A stretch of 64,000 nt of DNA from Epichloe hybrida (GCA_019022495.1 JAFEKR010000006.1:930001-994000); one strand, 5' to 3'. Shown: positions 1-12,602, numbered from the stretch's first letter. The notes: generated by a model not told the origin, from the sequence alone. Numbers and translations: made by a program.

Positions 1-951
1 ACAGCGACGATTCTTCGCCCGACTCACCGGCTCCCTCACAGCTCATTGGCACCGCTCGCACGAGGGGAATGCGAGGGGCAGCATCGGCAGCCCAGCAAAG
101 AATGGCAAACCTGGGTCGTTCGGAAACGCCCGAGACCAGTCTATTGCATCATCACGAGACGCGAACGTCGCGACGCGGCAGAGACGAGACAGAAGAGCCC
201 CTGCACCTGTGGGTGACTCTCAGGATGAGCAGGGAGAAGCTGAGGAGGGTGATAAGGGGCGACTATCGCGATCTGAAAGCCCCCTCGCAGCCCCAAACAC
301 CAGTGGCGGCTCATGCCAGAGCACCCAGCACATCGACTGCTCCGAAGCCAAAGACGCCCTTCGCGTCCTTTGCGTCCTTTGCGCCCGCATCAGCCTCGAC
401 TCCTCAACCGCCAGCAACGGCGGCCGTGCCAGGCGGCGGCAGCTCAGTGAGCTCCTCCTTGCCTGCTGGCCAACTCGGCCGTCTACCTGCTCCTCCTCTC
501 GTCCCAGGCCAATCGCCCCCGCCAGCTGTAAGATGACGCAGTCTTAGTCTTCATAGTCTTCATACCTCGTCCGCATGTCTTGTCTGTTCGTTCCTGACCC
601 CAGCACTAACCCCGAGTCATGTTCCAGCCCCCACCGCCAGAGTGGCTCGTCAACGCCCTCAAAGAACTAGAGACGCAGTACCCCAACGGCGACAGGTTCG
701 AGGCCATCATGAAGTACAGCTACTTGGATCCCGTCACCGAACTGCCAATCCAGCAGCCAAACAACCCCCACGAAGGCGTCAAGTACGCCTGGCTCCCGCG
801 CATCCGATGTCTCGACTGCATGAACAAGCTGTACACGCCTGGCCCAGAAATGACCGCCGGCAAGTTCGAGGCCCACTTGAAGTTTTCAGGCCACACGGAA
901 AAGGTGAAGGCACGACTGGCGTCTCAAAAGTACGGCGTATTCGCGTCATGA
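1..951 (+). CDS. snf5: SNF5/SMARCB1-like SWI/SNF subunit, C-terminal part (5' end outside window)
   Basis: Two exons are visible: 3-527 and 628-951, stop TGA. The 100-bp intron is phase 0, with donor GTAAGA, branch CACTAAC and acceptor TTCCAG. About 282 residues are seen. The first part is Ser/Pro-rich linker with AANAAQQRMANLGRSETPE-like sequence (here SAAQQRMANLGRSETPE) and a basic RMSREKLRRV helix. The second part (PPPPEWLVNALKELETQYPN onward) ends in a zinc-finger-like module, CLDC followed 18 residues later by H-x5-H. From memory of filamentous fungal SNF5 homologues, this linker plus a C-terminal 'PRIRC.DC..KLYTPGP' module is typical of the SWI/SNF chromatin-remodelling subunit. The SNF5 domain itself should lie upstream of base 1. 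The ATG at 619 is inside the intron's last bases and is not a start. The recalled family motif has DCPGKLYTPGP; here it is DCMNKLYTPGP. Confidence 0.78.
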
Positions 952-1435
952 TGGAGGATCATATTAGTCGCTGTTCCTGTTTTCCATGCTTCAACCCGGT
1001 TCCGTCAGAGACGTGCCTTGGTGTGGGCCGGACCTCCCTCCCCTTATCCCCCCTTCCAAGAAGAACACAAGTTGTATATACTCCACATGAGTTATTTTTT
1101 TTATCCAACAGAAAAAGGAATGGGATTTGTTTCTTGTCCAAATCGGCTGGGTGGCGTACGATGCGTTTTCCTTTTTTTTTTTTTTTTTTTTCTCCTGTCT
1201 ACCTCGTTTTGAATATCTCCTTTGTACTATTGCTCTGCGTCGACAGATGTTGACCCCCCTTGCCCCTCACAAGTTCTCAGCTCATTAGAAGCGGTTCGGT
1301 GAGTTGGCTAGACACATTAAGAGCAAGACAAGTCTAAGATTTGGCGATTGAGGCACACGCGGTGTGGAATGGGAGAAAAAATATGTATTAAGCGATTGTG
1401 ACTAATTCCATACTAGAATCGACCAAGGACGTGTT

Positions 1436-1470
<35 letters not shown>

Positions 1471-1936
1471 CCCCTTCGCCTCCGGGGAGACAGAACCAGG
1501 GGTCCAACGTCGGCTTGTGCAGCATGCAGACGTGGGTTAAATACGGGCTCTTCAGAGTGACTTCCATTCGTCATTGGCCATTTCCCTATCCTGTCATAAA
1601 TACTAGAGAGTACATGCAGCAAGTGATATATTGCGTATCGAACCCCAAGCCAGCCAGCCTGACAATGGTACAAACAAACCCCACGAGCGGCTTTTGGAAA
1701 TACAAAAAAAGAAAAAGAAAAAAAAAAAAGATGATAGACCAACATAGCTGTTCGAGCACACGGGTTTGACCTCTTCCCCTGCTTCCCCGTTACAAGTGTA
1801 ATTTCTTTTGAAACCAAAAACAGGCACAGAACTTCCTTCATCCTCTGCGTGTCCGTTCTCGTCTAATCTTTTGCGTCGAGAATATGAAGAAGAAGAAGAA
1901 GCAGTTCCGAAAAAAAGTAGAACGGGACCACAATAT
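952..1936. other. Convergent 3' intergenic region, snf5/pds5
   Basis: Both flanking genes end here, so the stretch should hold their 3' UTRs and terminators. It contains a long T run near 1171-1190, a hexanucleotide (TTGCCG) array, and an A-rich tract near 1700-1730. No convincing gene is seen; open frames here are low-complexity. Confidence 0.6.
1436..1470. repeat. (TTGCCG)n microsatellite, nearly 6 units
   Basis: Five perfect TTGCCG units and a partial sixth lie in the snf5/pds5 intergenic region. It translates as Cys-Arg runs in one frame, which creates a spurious open frame. Confidence 0.9.
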
Positions 1937-4900
1937 TTACTCATCAACATCCATTTCATCATCTTTGCTCAGTCTCCCGCGTGTTCTCGATGATCGGCTA
2001 GATCGGTCAATCTTCGCCAAAACACTGGCTTTGACAGATGCCTTGCCCTTTGATGCTGCCGTCTTGGAGCCGTTGCGTTTGGCGGGGGCTTCTTCCTCTT
2101 CGTCTTCCTCGCCGTCGTCTTCCTCCCGCTCCTCTTCCTGCTCCTCTGCCTCTTCGTCATTGGGCCCATCGTCGTCGCTCTGCCCTGAGCCGTCGTCGTC
2201 GTCGCTTCCACTCTCCTCGGCATCGGACTTGTAGTAATCCCATTCCGCTACACCTTCGAGCATTTCTTCCTCGTCATCCGCGTCTTCCCGTTCCTTGTAG
2301 TCTGACACTTTTTTATGAGCACGTCCACTGCGACGGCGCTCCGAGGTGGTCATCAAGGAAGAATCTTTTTCCTTTTGCCTCTTTGGTTTAGGCGTCTTTT
2401 TGAGCTTGGCGCTCTTCTTGGAGGTGGACGAAGTCTTGGCCGCCTTGGGCTTCTTCTCCCGGATGACCGTCTTGATCTGGGTCCTTGCTCGCTTGGCCGG
2501 CGGATCACCCGACTCGTTGACCGACTTGCGCTTCTGCAAAGGCGTCTCTCTCGTCAGCATTTTTGTTTGTCTCGCAACATGAAAATGTGTGCCCCAGGAA
2601 CCCGGGGCTCGTTGCTGCCTACCTTTTTGCGATCCAGAGCGCGAAGCACATCATCTATACGCTCGTCCATGTCCTCGGGAATGTACAGCTTCTTCGCAAT
2701 CTGTTGTGCAACCTCGCTGGACGGCAACGCCGTAAACAGGCCCGTCGGAAGACCGACTTTACCTGGCCACGCCTGGAAAGCCCAGTTCCTCCGTTCCTGA
2801 TATTTGCGAATGATGGTTGACGCCAAATCACTGAGCACATACAGATTGTCGCTTGCGTCGGGGTCGATGCCATCTCTCGTCTGCTTGACGCGTTCTGCAT
2901 ATCTGTAAATTAACGAGATGTTCTCCTCAGTAGCGATTGCGCCTAGATAAAAGAGAAAATAGTTTGCAAAGTCCACCAAGTCGTCGGCGTCGGAGCTGTA
3001 GTCGGGATGATGCGCAAGCAGGGGGATCAATCGACCAAGGAGACCTTCCAGGACATGTTGCTTCCTCTCGGCGTAATATCGTGCTCGAGATCGGATCCAC
3101 GTCTCCACGCGATTCTTCAGGTCTGTTGCTGGCTCGAATGCGACCAAGAAGAGAATTGTGTGGAACTTCGGACGCAGTTTGCCCCGAGTCAAGTAGTTTT
3201 GCAGCTTCTCCATGAAACGCTTGCGGACTTGTAACTCGCTGTCTTGCACCAATTCTGCCAGTTTATTAAAGGTTGAAGGCTCCAAGCACTCATCGTACTT
3301 CTTCACTGTGCAGAGCTTTGTCATCAACAACCCGGCCAGAAGACGAAGACGCTTCCTATGATGTAATGGGGTATCCTTTGTTTTGCAAAATTCTCCCTCC
3401 GCCACAATAAATGTCTTCAGAAGCTTGAACAACACCTTGACACGCTCTTCAGCGTCGGCTTCTTGCTCAGTAGCAAGCGCCCGGTTCACCAAGATTTTCA
3501 GAGACAGGCACTTGGCCTGCAGCTCTTCATTCATGTCGGCATCCTCTACCCACGAGGGATCCTTGGGATCCGCATCAGTTCGTGCTTCGCGCAGTATCTT
3601 CTTGATCGTCAGGTCACGAATAGCCTCATCCGAGTCAGCCGTGACTGACGGCGACAGCCGTTCCAATTGGGAGATGGTCGCCAGCCGAGTCAAGAAATGA
3701 GGAGATCCGTAGTCCAAGCCTTTCATCACGTTCCTGAGCACGTTCGTGGCCGTGACCTTGCTCTTGTCGTCGTTCTTTGCCAACAGTATATTGATTGCGT
3801 ATTTGGCGGCTTTCGGGGGGGATGCGAATTGGGAGTAGTTCATCAAAGTTTGCGTAAAGTTGCGATCGTAATTGATGTCTTGAGGATACTTCTTCGCGTA
3901 GGACGAATATGCTTTGAGAATGTCGACCACGGCTGGGTCGTTGCTCTTCTTCTCCGTGGGCGCCTGTTCAATAATCTCGCGTCGCAGCTCCTCCGCATGA
4001 GCCTTGAAGATATCCGGATTTCGCTGGGAAATGTCGTTGAGAACTTGGTGAGCCACTGCCGCAAAACCATCCTTGTCGCTCTTGGAATAGTCCATGATGG
4101 TGGCCAGGTGACTTCGATTAAACATTAGGCAGCTTGATCGATACAGTAGCGGGATCAACGTATCGAGGCATGTAGATGCGGAGCTGGCCTGGATTTTGGT
4201 GATGAGCTCACTGATGGCCCTCCTGACAGTCTTGAAATCGCTTTCGGATTCGATGGCATACTTGACCAACTGATAACTGCGGCGATCGTTGAGTTTGGCG
4301 AATTTCTGGAGATCGCTGCGCACCTTGGACGGGTCTGGGAAGAAAGTGCCCAGCCATTGGAGAGTTTTGGCGAGTGTTGCCTTTACCTTGTCCTCCTCTG
4401 CGACGACGACTCCGCCGTTGTAGGCTTCGCATTGCTTGATGAAAATGGCAACACCCTTTGCAAACTGTGGCTGGCGTGATTGCATGGCGAGAAATGCCTT
4501 TTGGGCGGGAGCATCAAGAGACTTCAACATGAGTAGGATTCTCTCAGCCCGTATTCTGTCTTGGTCACCGGCGCTGACGCCTCCCTTGCTCTGGGGGCCA
4601 GTGGCATTCTTTGCACCCTTGCCTTTGATGAGAGGGTACTTGAGAGGAACGAGACACTCAAACATGACGCGGTCAAGCAGAACGTTCAGATCCGGGTCGT
4701 TGGCGTAGAATGCATTGATTATGCGAGAGGGCACCCCGGATAGACACGACGTCACTGCCTCTTGGCCGTCAGCAATCTCGCCAGCACCGACTGCCCAAAG
4801 CTTGCCCAGCAAGACCATGGCGTCGACACGAACAGCAGGTCTTCTGTCGCGGCAACGATCTGCCAGACTGGCAAAGACAGAGCCCTCCTTGTCAACTCCT

Positions 4901-6589
4901 CCAGTGACACCTAGTTTCAAGATGGCGTCGCGGAAGTTGAACAGCTCGATGGCCTTGACTGCGGCGAGTCGCACCTTTTCTTCGCTATCGTTGAGTTTGT
5001 CCACCAAGCCCTTGACCAGCTCGGTTTCGTCCTCTCTGCTTAAGCCTATGCCACCTGCAGACGTAGACAGAATATATCCAGCTGCTGTCACCCAAGCGGC
5101 TCGTATTGTCCCCGTTTTGTCGTTCTTTCTGCCGACGAAATTCCGATACGTAGCATGGTGAGTTTGCGCAAATGACTGAGGAGAGTATGGCTTTGTCAAC
5201 ACACTGACGTCGTTATCGGTGGCTGGAGGCGTGCCCATGGTATCGTCTATCAAGCGAATGGGAGGATAGGCTGCTGGATCAAGCGCTGGCGGCGGAGGTG
5301 GACCGGCAGCTCCGATGCCAGAGATCATGTCACCAAAGGCTTCGGTGGCAATAAGTCGCAAATGAACATTGTCGGCAGACAGCTCGGCGTCAAGCTGGGG
5401 CACAACATTCTGTAAAATGTCGGGAGCAGCACGCCACAGTTCTCGAATCAGCATATGAGCCTGGCGAAGACTTTTGAGGTCTGCTTCAGAGGGCCCCGAG
5501 GTGTTGTCTTCCTCGTCAGAATCGTCACCTTGACGAAAGCCGTTGCTCTTCGCGGCAAACTTGGAGGCGCCGAGGATGACATCGCTGAAGTACTGACTGA
5601 TATATCGAGACATTTTGTCGGCGCATCCATTGCAGATATTCTTGGCCATGACGTATGCGGGAGGCTCTGTCTTCAGCAGTAGAGTTGCCTGCTTGCCGCT
5701 TTGATCTTTAGCCCGACCTCCACCGGGCGGTGCTGCCCGGAGAAACTGGCTAATAATGGCGTCGATGACAGTCGCAGGTATGCTCCCTGGAGACTCATCG
5801 ATTACCTCCATCAGCATCCCAGTGAGCCCGATCTCCACATCCTTGGCTACTTGCTCTTCGCTGGAAGCCCGGGAACTCGTGGATACACCGTCGAATGTCG
5901 AATTGAACAGGCGTAACAGCAGGTCGTCGGCACCATCAATGTCAGATATAAGGAGTATACTTTTGACGTCGGTTAATGACATGAGAACGTATTTGTGTTG
6001 GCTGTTGTACGGATTCGTAGGATCGAACAAGGCTGGCAGAATGTCCTTGATGAAAAGGGTGAACATCATCTGAAGCGCGGGGGGCGGGTCACTGTCAGCA
6101 GGGGCGATACTTGGAGTATTTCGAAGGTTCGCTCACCTTCAATTGATCATCTGTGAAAGGCGCATCGGGAGCGAACAAGCGCAGGATATCTACTAAACAA
6201 CATGCGGTGTAGGCCTTAACACCACGATCCTTGTGCTGTAGCAGGTTTCGATGCGCCAGACTGGCCGCGACATCCTTCAGTGAGTCCAACTGCACGCCAC
6301 CTTGATCGAAATCCGACAGTTCCTTAGACAACCTTTCGAGACGATCGAGTAGGGTAGCACTGGCAATCGGCTTCGCGGGCCGCCATGACAACCCCTCGTT
6401 GAACTCCAAGCGACGTTGCTCCTGGCCGCCCTCGTCGTCGTCTTGTTGCCCGGCCGCGGCCACGGCCTGGGGCTCGGGCTCGGGGACAGGTTCCGGGTCG
6501 GACTCAGAGGCATCTTGTTGCATGTGGCGGTCCTCTTCAACAGGCTCGGGCTCAGGCTCCTTGGCCCTGGTCCGGCGACGCGGAGGCAT
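1937..6589 (-). CDS. pds5: Sister chromatid cohesion protein Pds5 (Spo76/BimD family)
   Basis: Three exons on the minus strand: 6589-6137, 6069-2623 and 2533-1937. Both introns are phase 0 (donors GTGAGC and GTAGGC; branch TGCTGAC in both; acceptors CTTCAG and TTTGCAG). The product is 1,498 aa, the usual size for fungal Pds5. The N-terminus reads SWRPAKPIASATLLDRLERL then AYTACCLVDILRLFAPDAPF, the signature start of Pds5, which binds cohesin (Scc1/Scc3/Wpl1) and controls cohesin release and maintenance in the nucleus. Residues ~150-1250 are helical HEAT-type sequence (for example DSELQVRKRFMEKLQNYL). The last ~200 residues are a basic stretch (KRKSVNESGDPPAKRAR) followed by Asp/Glu runs, typical of a nuclear tail. 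The start was chosen as the ATG before MPPRRRTRAKEPEPEP. The third exon's own in-frame ATG at 2560 lies in the intron and is not used. Confidence 0.93.
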
Positions 6590-7173
6590 GGTGCGAGCGA
6601 AGCTGAAGGGAGAGATGATATGAATTCGGAGGTCCGCAATCGAGCAACAACAGCTTCCCTAGCTGGAGAGCCGCTGGAGAGCCGCTGGGGGGCGGCGGTT
6701 GAGAGGGCTGGTCGCGTAGACTCTGTTGTGGTGCGCGGCACGGGTCACTGCATCTCACAGTCGAACAGAGCAAGTAAGATTGGGCCTGGGAGGTGGTGCA
6801 GGCCGAGACGCGCAACGAGGTTCGAGATTAAACAACCTTCAGGGTGTGCGACGAGGGTCGGAGGGCTGGCACCGGGAGAAATCGTATGAACGGATTGCTG
6901 GGACGAGGAGTCTGTAGAGCTGGTGGATGGATTGGCGATGAATTGGCGACGAGGGGGGGGGGGGCCGGTCAAGTTCGTATGTGGGCAAATTGGCTTGCAG
7001 CCATTGATTTACGATGTTACACTGATGTGATCCCAAGTGGCTCGTGTACCAGCTACCTTGAGATCTGCCTGGGCCTCCGACATCGCGGTGGGTAGCGAGT
7101 ACTTCCCGCCCGGCTTGGTGACACGCGACCTGGACGCGCCATCCGTCCGCCGCCCACTGCCCACTTTGCCGAC

Positions 7174-7208
<35 letters not shown>

Positions 7209-8693
7209 TCACTGATCAGCGACAAAGACTTGCCATTGGACCTGCGGCTCCACATCTGCGTCTCGATTGGAATTGGGATTCCGATTCCATTACGGATAGA
7301 GCATGACATGAAATCTGGTCATCAACGAACTTCACCTCGCGTTTCAAGCATACAGCCTGCCTGCTTCTGGTATTGCCAAAGCTTGGTTACTGCTTACACG
7401 GCATTGGACTGTAGTTTCAACTCGGTCCTGTGCTGTGTACGAAATCAACCTGTGCAACAGCTTGTCGACCTCAGCTGGATGCCGTTGGCCGCACATTCGT
7501 CACACTCCTGACGACTTCCCCCATGCTGCTTGCGTGCTTTAACATGCAACTTCTCTGACACCACGAGTCGAACAATGAGTCTGTCTGCCTCATTAACACC
7601 TCGTTGCAGAAATCGACTGCCCCTATCACAATGCCCAGACCCTTGAAACAAGGAGGGCGACACAGTACGTGGCCCAGCTGATTGTGTGAGCCTCGCATGT
7701 TTGTCTGTGATATCGCCAGACTGGGCCATAGACCTATCCGTTTGTGCACTTCAGGTCCTCCTATTGGTATCATGGAAGTGCCCATCTTAGATGGCCTCGA
7801 CCTTGTCCATGGCGTCAAGACACAATCGATGCTGCCCTCCCACAAGGCACCATGGACATCTATTGGGTACACATTGGTGACGGGCAGTCGACTAAGCTGT
7901 TCTTCAGCATCACAAGGAGACAAAGTCCCGGATTAGAGGAGATTGCCTGCCTACCTGTGAAGGAATTACGGCTCATGTTGATTGGATCAATATTTCCCAC
8001 CAGCTGCCAGCCAGCTGTCGGACATACTCTATCAGTTGAACCAACTCACGATCCCTGATTCACAACCATCAGATTTCGCTCACTTGAGCAAGTCACGTAG
8101 CAGGTATTAAAGGAGTAAAAATCGGTTATTATTTTCTTTCTCTGCACCGTTTCCCTTCCTCACTATCTCTCTACAACCACGTTCTTTTGCAAAATAACCC
8201 CCCACGCTCTTTATTCGTCTCATCAGTCTGACACAACACAACACTCTCACTCGCTCCAACTCATCTCGAGTTTGGTTTCTTTCTTTCTTTCCTTCTTGTT
8301 TCCATTTGAGAGAGAGAAAAAAAAGGGCGGTTGCCAGCTATCCTCTCTAGATTCTCATTTGGCGAGGTATTTTGATCTGTTTGTCTTCCCCAGGCGTTTG
8401 CTTTTAGTCTCTGCCGTATCACCTTACCACCAAGCCGGCAAACTGCTCGAGTCCCCCCAAATCTCTCGAGTGTGTCCATGCTAACTTTGATGCTTCTCGC
8501 ATCAAAAGTGTTAATCCTTTCATCGTGAAAGCCACGACATCGATCAAAAAGTCAGTTTAAATCTTCTCTTTTCCCTTTCAGTGAATGACTTTGCTGACGA
8601 TTGCGGGAAAAAAAAGTGTCCAACCGCAAGGACGCCGTATTTGTTCAGAGTGATTGCATGAAGAAAGAACAGTCCTGGATGAAGGTCACTGAA
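6590..8693. promoter_or_regulatory. Divergent upstream region of pds5 (-) and the GPI-protein gene (+)
   Basis: This 2.1-kb region lies between two divergent starts. It carries a 12-base G run (6953-6964), a 31-base A run (7175-7205), and a pyrimidine-rich leader (about 8130-8290, CTTT-type) typical of a filamentous fungal 5' UTR for the downstream gene. No conserved gene was recognised. Short open frames on both strands have no domain-like sequence. Confidence 0.55.
7175..7205. repeat. 31-base poly-A tract
   Basis: This is an uninterrupted A run in the divergent intergenic region, immediately followed by GCTT. It could be a retroposed poly-A scar or simple slippage. I saw no flanking target duplication. 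Confidence 0.9.
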
Positions 8694-10150
8694 ATGAAGC
8701 TGACCAGCTTTTGCTGGTTGCTCACAGTCACCGCAGGCCTCTTCGTGGTTGCATTTCACTTTGGTGCGTTCCTGCTGGCTCCCTCGATGAGAATGGAACG
8801 AGTATCATCTGAAAGCTGACGAGAACAGGCCATAATGGATCTTTCCGAGCACCCGATGAAATGCTTCATGCCGAGCATGTTGTCTCCGAAGCCGCTCATA
8901 TGCTTGCCATTCGAGGGGAGTGCAACGAAACGGCCCCTGCGCTTGCGTCCGCAGTAGATGGCATCGGTGCTCTTCGCTTCTCCGGAAGCATCACGGCTTC
9001 TCGAGTTGCCACAGACGGCACGCAAATCGCCACGGCTGCATCTGCTGACACGAGCTCGGGAGCAACCAGCGAAAGCGTGGCAGTCTCGTATGTTGCCCCT
9101 TCATAGTCATAACGATAGAAAACGACCGTTTCTCCCGACTAACCTTTGGACTGGACGTTTAGAACCCAAACCGCCTTGTCGACCATCTACAGCATCAAAA
9201 GCACCAGTGGAGAACGAACCGTCACCAGCACTACTACCGGCACGACAACCATTACCATTCTCCCAGTGCCAGAATACACGCAGTCCGACGAAGACGCATG
9301 CCAGAGGACAGTAACAGAAACTGTCATGGTCACGGTGTATCCCCCCCCTGATGCGACCGTCACGGCCGGAGCGTCTACTGTCACCGACGTCAACACTCAC
9401 GTCACTTACACCGTTGGTCTTCCCGACGTCACTCTTACTGGCAACCCGTCCAGTTACACAGCTGTACAGACTGATGTTTCCTACACATCGGGCGCTCCTG
9501 ATGCCACCGTCCCTGGGAACCCATCTACCATCACAAACGTCCAGACGGACATCTCCGTCACCACGGGCCTTCCAGATGCCACTGTCTCCGGAGAAGCTTC
9601 CACAGTCACAGACATCCAAATCAGCTGGAGCTGGCCCCTGACATCAACCTACTCCACGGCCTTCACGACCCTCACCATCACTGATTTGTGGGACACCAAC
9701 ACCAACACCCCCTCTCCTGCATCTGAGTCCGGGCACGTCAGCTTCTCCACCATCACGACCGTCATCTCCTCCCAGATCACCATCACCATCTTCCCCTCGT
9801 CAAGTCCCTCCACGGCCGAGGCTTCTTCCCAAGTGGCCGGGGACGTGACCTCTCTCCCTGCCAACCCGACGAGCACTTACACGACAATCGTGACCGCAAC
9901 CGGCGGGCCGCCTGCCGTCGAGACCACCACCGTAGATGTCTTGCCTCCCGCGTACACAAACCCAGTCTATAACTCCACGGCCGAAGACACCACCCCTACC
10001 ACGTCTTCCACAAGTCTGTACACGCCCATCGTCATCTCAGAAGGGAGCAAGCGTCCTGCGCCCAAAGCCTGGGGCTGGGGTGGCAGCAACGGCTCAAGCC
10101 ACGTCGCCTGTACAATCATGCTCGTAGCAGTCATCACGCTCATGCTTTGA
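8694..10150 (+). CDS. Ser/Thr-rich GPI-anchored cell-surface protein with ~25-residue repeats
   Basis: Three exons: 8694-8763, 8829-9087 and 9163-10150 (introns phases 1 and 2; donors GTGCGT and GTATGT; second branch GACTAAC), giving 438 aa. The ATG at 8694 opens a clean signal peptide (MKLTSFCWLLTVTAGLFVV). In-frame ATGs at 8658 and 8679 would add 12 and 5 residues. Repeats begin near the middle: four diverged ~25-residue units built on PDATV.G..STVT.V.TDVS.T.G, each starting GLP/GAP-D-A/V-T. The rest is Thr/Ser-rich (probable O-glycan stalk). The C-terminus, NGSSHVACTIMLVAVITLML, fits a GPI attachment site plus hydrophobic tail, so the mature protein should sit on the plasma membrane or in the wall. 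No enzymatic domain is recognised. A role in the wall or adhesion is inference from composition only. Exon 2 contains one CNET sequon. Confidence 0.82.
9338..9628 (+). repeat. Four diverged ~75-bp tandem repeats encoding P-D-x-T-V/L-x-G units
   Basis: Units start near PPDATVTAG, LPDVTLTGN, APDATVPGN and LPDATVSGE. The spacing is 25 codons and the reading frame is kept. Divergence is higher between units at third positions than at the Asp/Thr/Gly frame, suggesting selection on the protein. Confidence 0.75.
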
Positions 10151-10722
10151 AAAAAAAAAAGAAAAGGAGAGGGAGGCAAGGAAACGGGACAGCAACCTTT
10201 TTTTTTTGCCCCGACTTTTCTATGCGGGGTCTCGCCACATTGGTAAATCTTTTTTTCTTGGTTGATCGACACATCACGAAGGAATATGTGAGTATGTTTG
10301 GTTTTTCTAAATTTTGTGGTTTTCTCCCGGGGGGGGCTGAGGGGAACATAATATGGAGTAATATAAAAAAAAAAGAACAAGAAGAGAATTCTGAACATCG
10401 TTTGCTTTTGCTGGCTAGTTAAGATAAAATCACATTTTGATGCTCCGAAAAGTTGCTTTTCTGCAAACAACATCACCATGTCACGAATATTACAAATTGC
10501 CTCGAAAAAAAAGGGGAGGGTAGAACTGTTGAAAAGATTAAAATCATAACAAGACAAAGTCTGGGGTCTACCACGAAACGCCATCCATCCATCCCAACGA
10601 GTTGCACCTCTTCCTGCGCCAGAAACACGCCCGAGAAATATCGCCAGAGTTTCCCACGAACAAAAAAAAAAAAAAAAAAGAAAGGAAAGAAATACAAAAG
10701 AATGAACCCCCAGACCAACTGG
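10151..10722. terminator. Convergent 3' region, GPI-protein gene/ceg1
   Basis: This 0.57-kb AT-leaning region has A runs at 10151-10160 and ~10662-10679 and a T run near 10199-10207. It should hold both 3' UTRs. No gene is seen. Confidence 0.5.
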
Positions 10723-11982
10723 CTATCGAACACGTCTTTCCGAGTCCGATCGCGCCTGACGAGCCTTCCAGCTGTCTCTAATGGGGCCCGCAGCCTTGTA
10801 CAGATCTTTCTCTGATACCTGATCGTTGATGCTCTCTAGCACGCTAGCCACAGTGCTCTTGTGATTCGCCTCGCTTTTATCGTCTCTGAAACGGAGCAAG
10901 CGCCATCGCCCTTCTGCGTCCTGATTACACTCCACGATTCGGTCGTTTAACGGATCATTCAGGCCCTTCAGCACCTCCCATTCCTCTTCAGTAATCACCA
11001 AATCGCTGAAGACCTCGTACTTGTCCGGTCCACTGTCTCCGTTGAACATCAGTAGCTCTGCCTTTGGAACACTGTCGTAATCGACAAACGGTTCTGTGAT
11101 GCCTTCTTTCCTCTCGTGGTCATCAGGCTCGACCAGGGGAAAGGTGAGCCTCATACGAAAGTCAACCGTGTTCTCCTCGGGCGGCTTCCACTTGAGAATG
11201 TGAGGGTCTGTACCGTGCTTGTACGGCGTGTTGCGACACGTGAAGATGAGACCATCGTTTCCGTGCTTTAGACTGGGCAGTACTTGTTTGAACATCATTT
11301 CGATGCCGTACCCCAGCTGGAAAGGCTTCATCTCCACGAAGAATGGTTGAAATTGCAGCTCATCTGGGTACTCTTTGAACAGTTTTTTATACGGCGTGTA
11401 TAGCCTCTCTTTGAAGTAAGCCAGGCGCTTATCCAGCGTGCGGTCCATGAGCTTGTGGCTATCCATGACCAGGCAGTCGAATACTAAGAAACGAGGTTCC
11501 TTCTTTCCATTTGGGAGGCTGTCCCAGACTAATTCTCCATCTACCAATGTTTCAGTGTGGAAAGCCTGCGTATTGTTTTCCAGAGGGAAATGCAAGTTTC
11601 TATTAGTTATGAACCAATAGTCGTTCTTGCGATCGATGAGGTAGTGTGCTTCGAGGCCCTCCTCGTCGGCAGTCGAATAGAGAAGGTAGCGGATCCCATC
11701 TGACTTTTCGCAGACGTAGTAGCTAGATTCAGCGTATCAGCACGGATTGTTCTCCTTGATTTGAAACATGGAGCCAGCCGGGGCAAGATGGAAATACTCT
11801 TGTTTCTGCAGCTCTTCCAGATGTTGCCTCGCAAAACTGACGGGCTGAGCTCCAGGAAATCCAGTCTGGTGTCGCCCAAGTAAATCGGCCACCTCCTTGC
11901 GCATAGAGTACAACAATGGCCCGGACGCTTTCACTCCAGGCTCGGCTATCGAGACGACTTGACCGCCTGACGGATGTTCCAT
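10723..11982 (-). CDS. ceg1: mRNA capping enzyme, guanylyltransferase (alpha) subunit
   Basis: Two exons: 11982-11798 and 11722-10723. The 75-bp intron is phase 2 with donor GTATTT and acceptor TCTAG. The product is 394 aa, a normal Ceg1 length. After splicing the sequence reads QKQDYYVCEKSDGIRYLL, placing the nucleotidyltransferase motif I lysine at residue 68 (K-S-D-G), which carries the covalent GMP. Further motifs follow in order: LVDGELVWD (motif III), DGLIF (motif IV) and LKWKPPEENTVDF (motif V), then an OB-fold C-terminal domain. It transfers GMP to the 5' diphosphate of nascent RNA polymerase II transcripts in the nucleus, together with an RNA triphosphatase encoded elsewhere. Without the intron there is an in-frame stop just before the active site, so splicing is required for activity. 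Confidence 0.95.
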
Positions 11983-12602
11983 GATGTCGATGCTCGATGC
12001 GGTCGGCGCACGTCCGCGAAGCGTGCTTCTGAAGACGGAACAGCTACTTTTGAATATGGGCCATTAGATGACCCTTGGTGTCCAAGTCAATCAATTGGCG
12101 CGACCACAGAAGGCTAGGAAGGGATTCGATATGATTTGGGGACTATTCCATGGCGTGTACATGAAGCAGTGCCGCCTATCTGTTCATTCCCTCGCGGCAA
12201 AGAGAATGTTGTTAATATTCTCTGGTCGCAAATGCCAACAAATGGATGGTGCTGGCGCGGTCTCTTATCGATAAGACGTGAGCATGTGGCGTCTCGCGCG
12301 CGGCTCTTATGTAGGTACTTAAAGGAGTTATCAGCGCCAGAAGGAGACGTGGAATCAAAGTGCTTTAACGCGAAGGACTCTACCGTATTTTCAAGACATG
12401 TACAAGCGAAGCTTGCGCAGTACAGTGGAACAATAGATTGCTCTTCAAAGGAGAGGCCCAATTGCAGGTGCTCAGTTGGTGGTGGTCAATCAAGGTAATA
12501 TTACATCTACCTAAAACGCCTCTTGCTATATAATATGGACTATGATCAGAAAGACTGCCCGCCTTGGTCCTCCTGACAAGTGCTTCGTAAGCACATCCAG
12601 TC
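11983..12602. promoter_or_regulatory. Intergenic region upstream of ceg1 and downstream of snx41
   Basis: This 0.62-kb region between two minus-strand genes should hold the ceg1 promoter and the snx41 3' end. No recognisable gene or strong motif is seen. Confidence 0.5.

Noticed and set aside
7175..7205. Poly-A run as the tail of a LINE or SINE insertion
   Set aside because: No flanking target duplication and no recognisable element sequence upstream of the tract.
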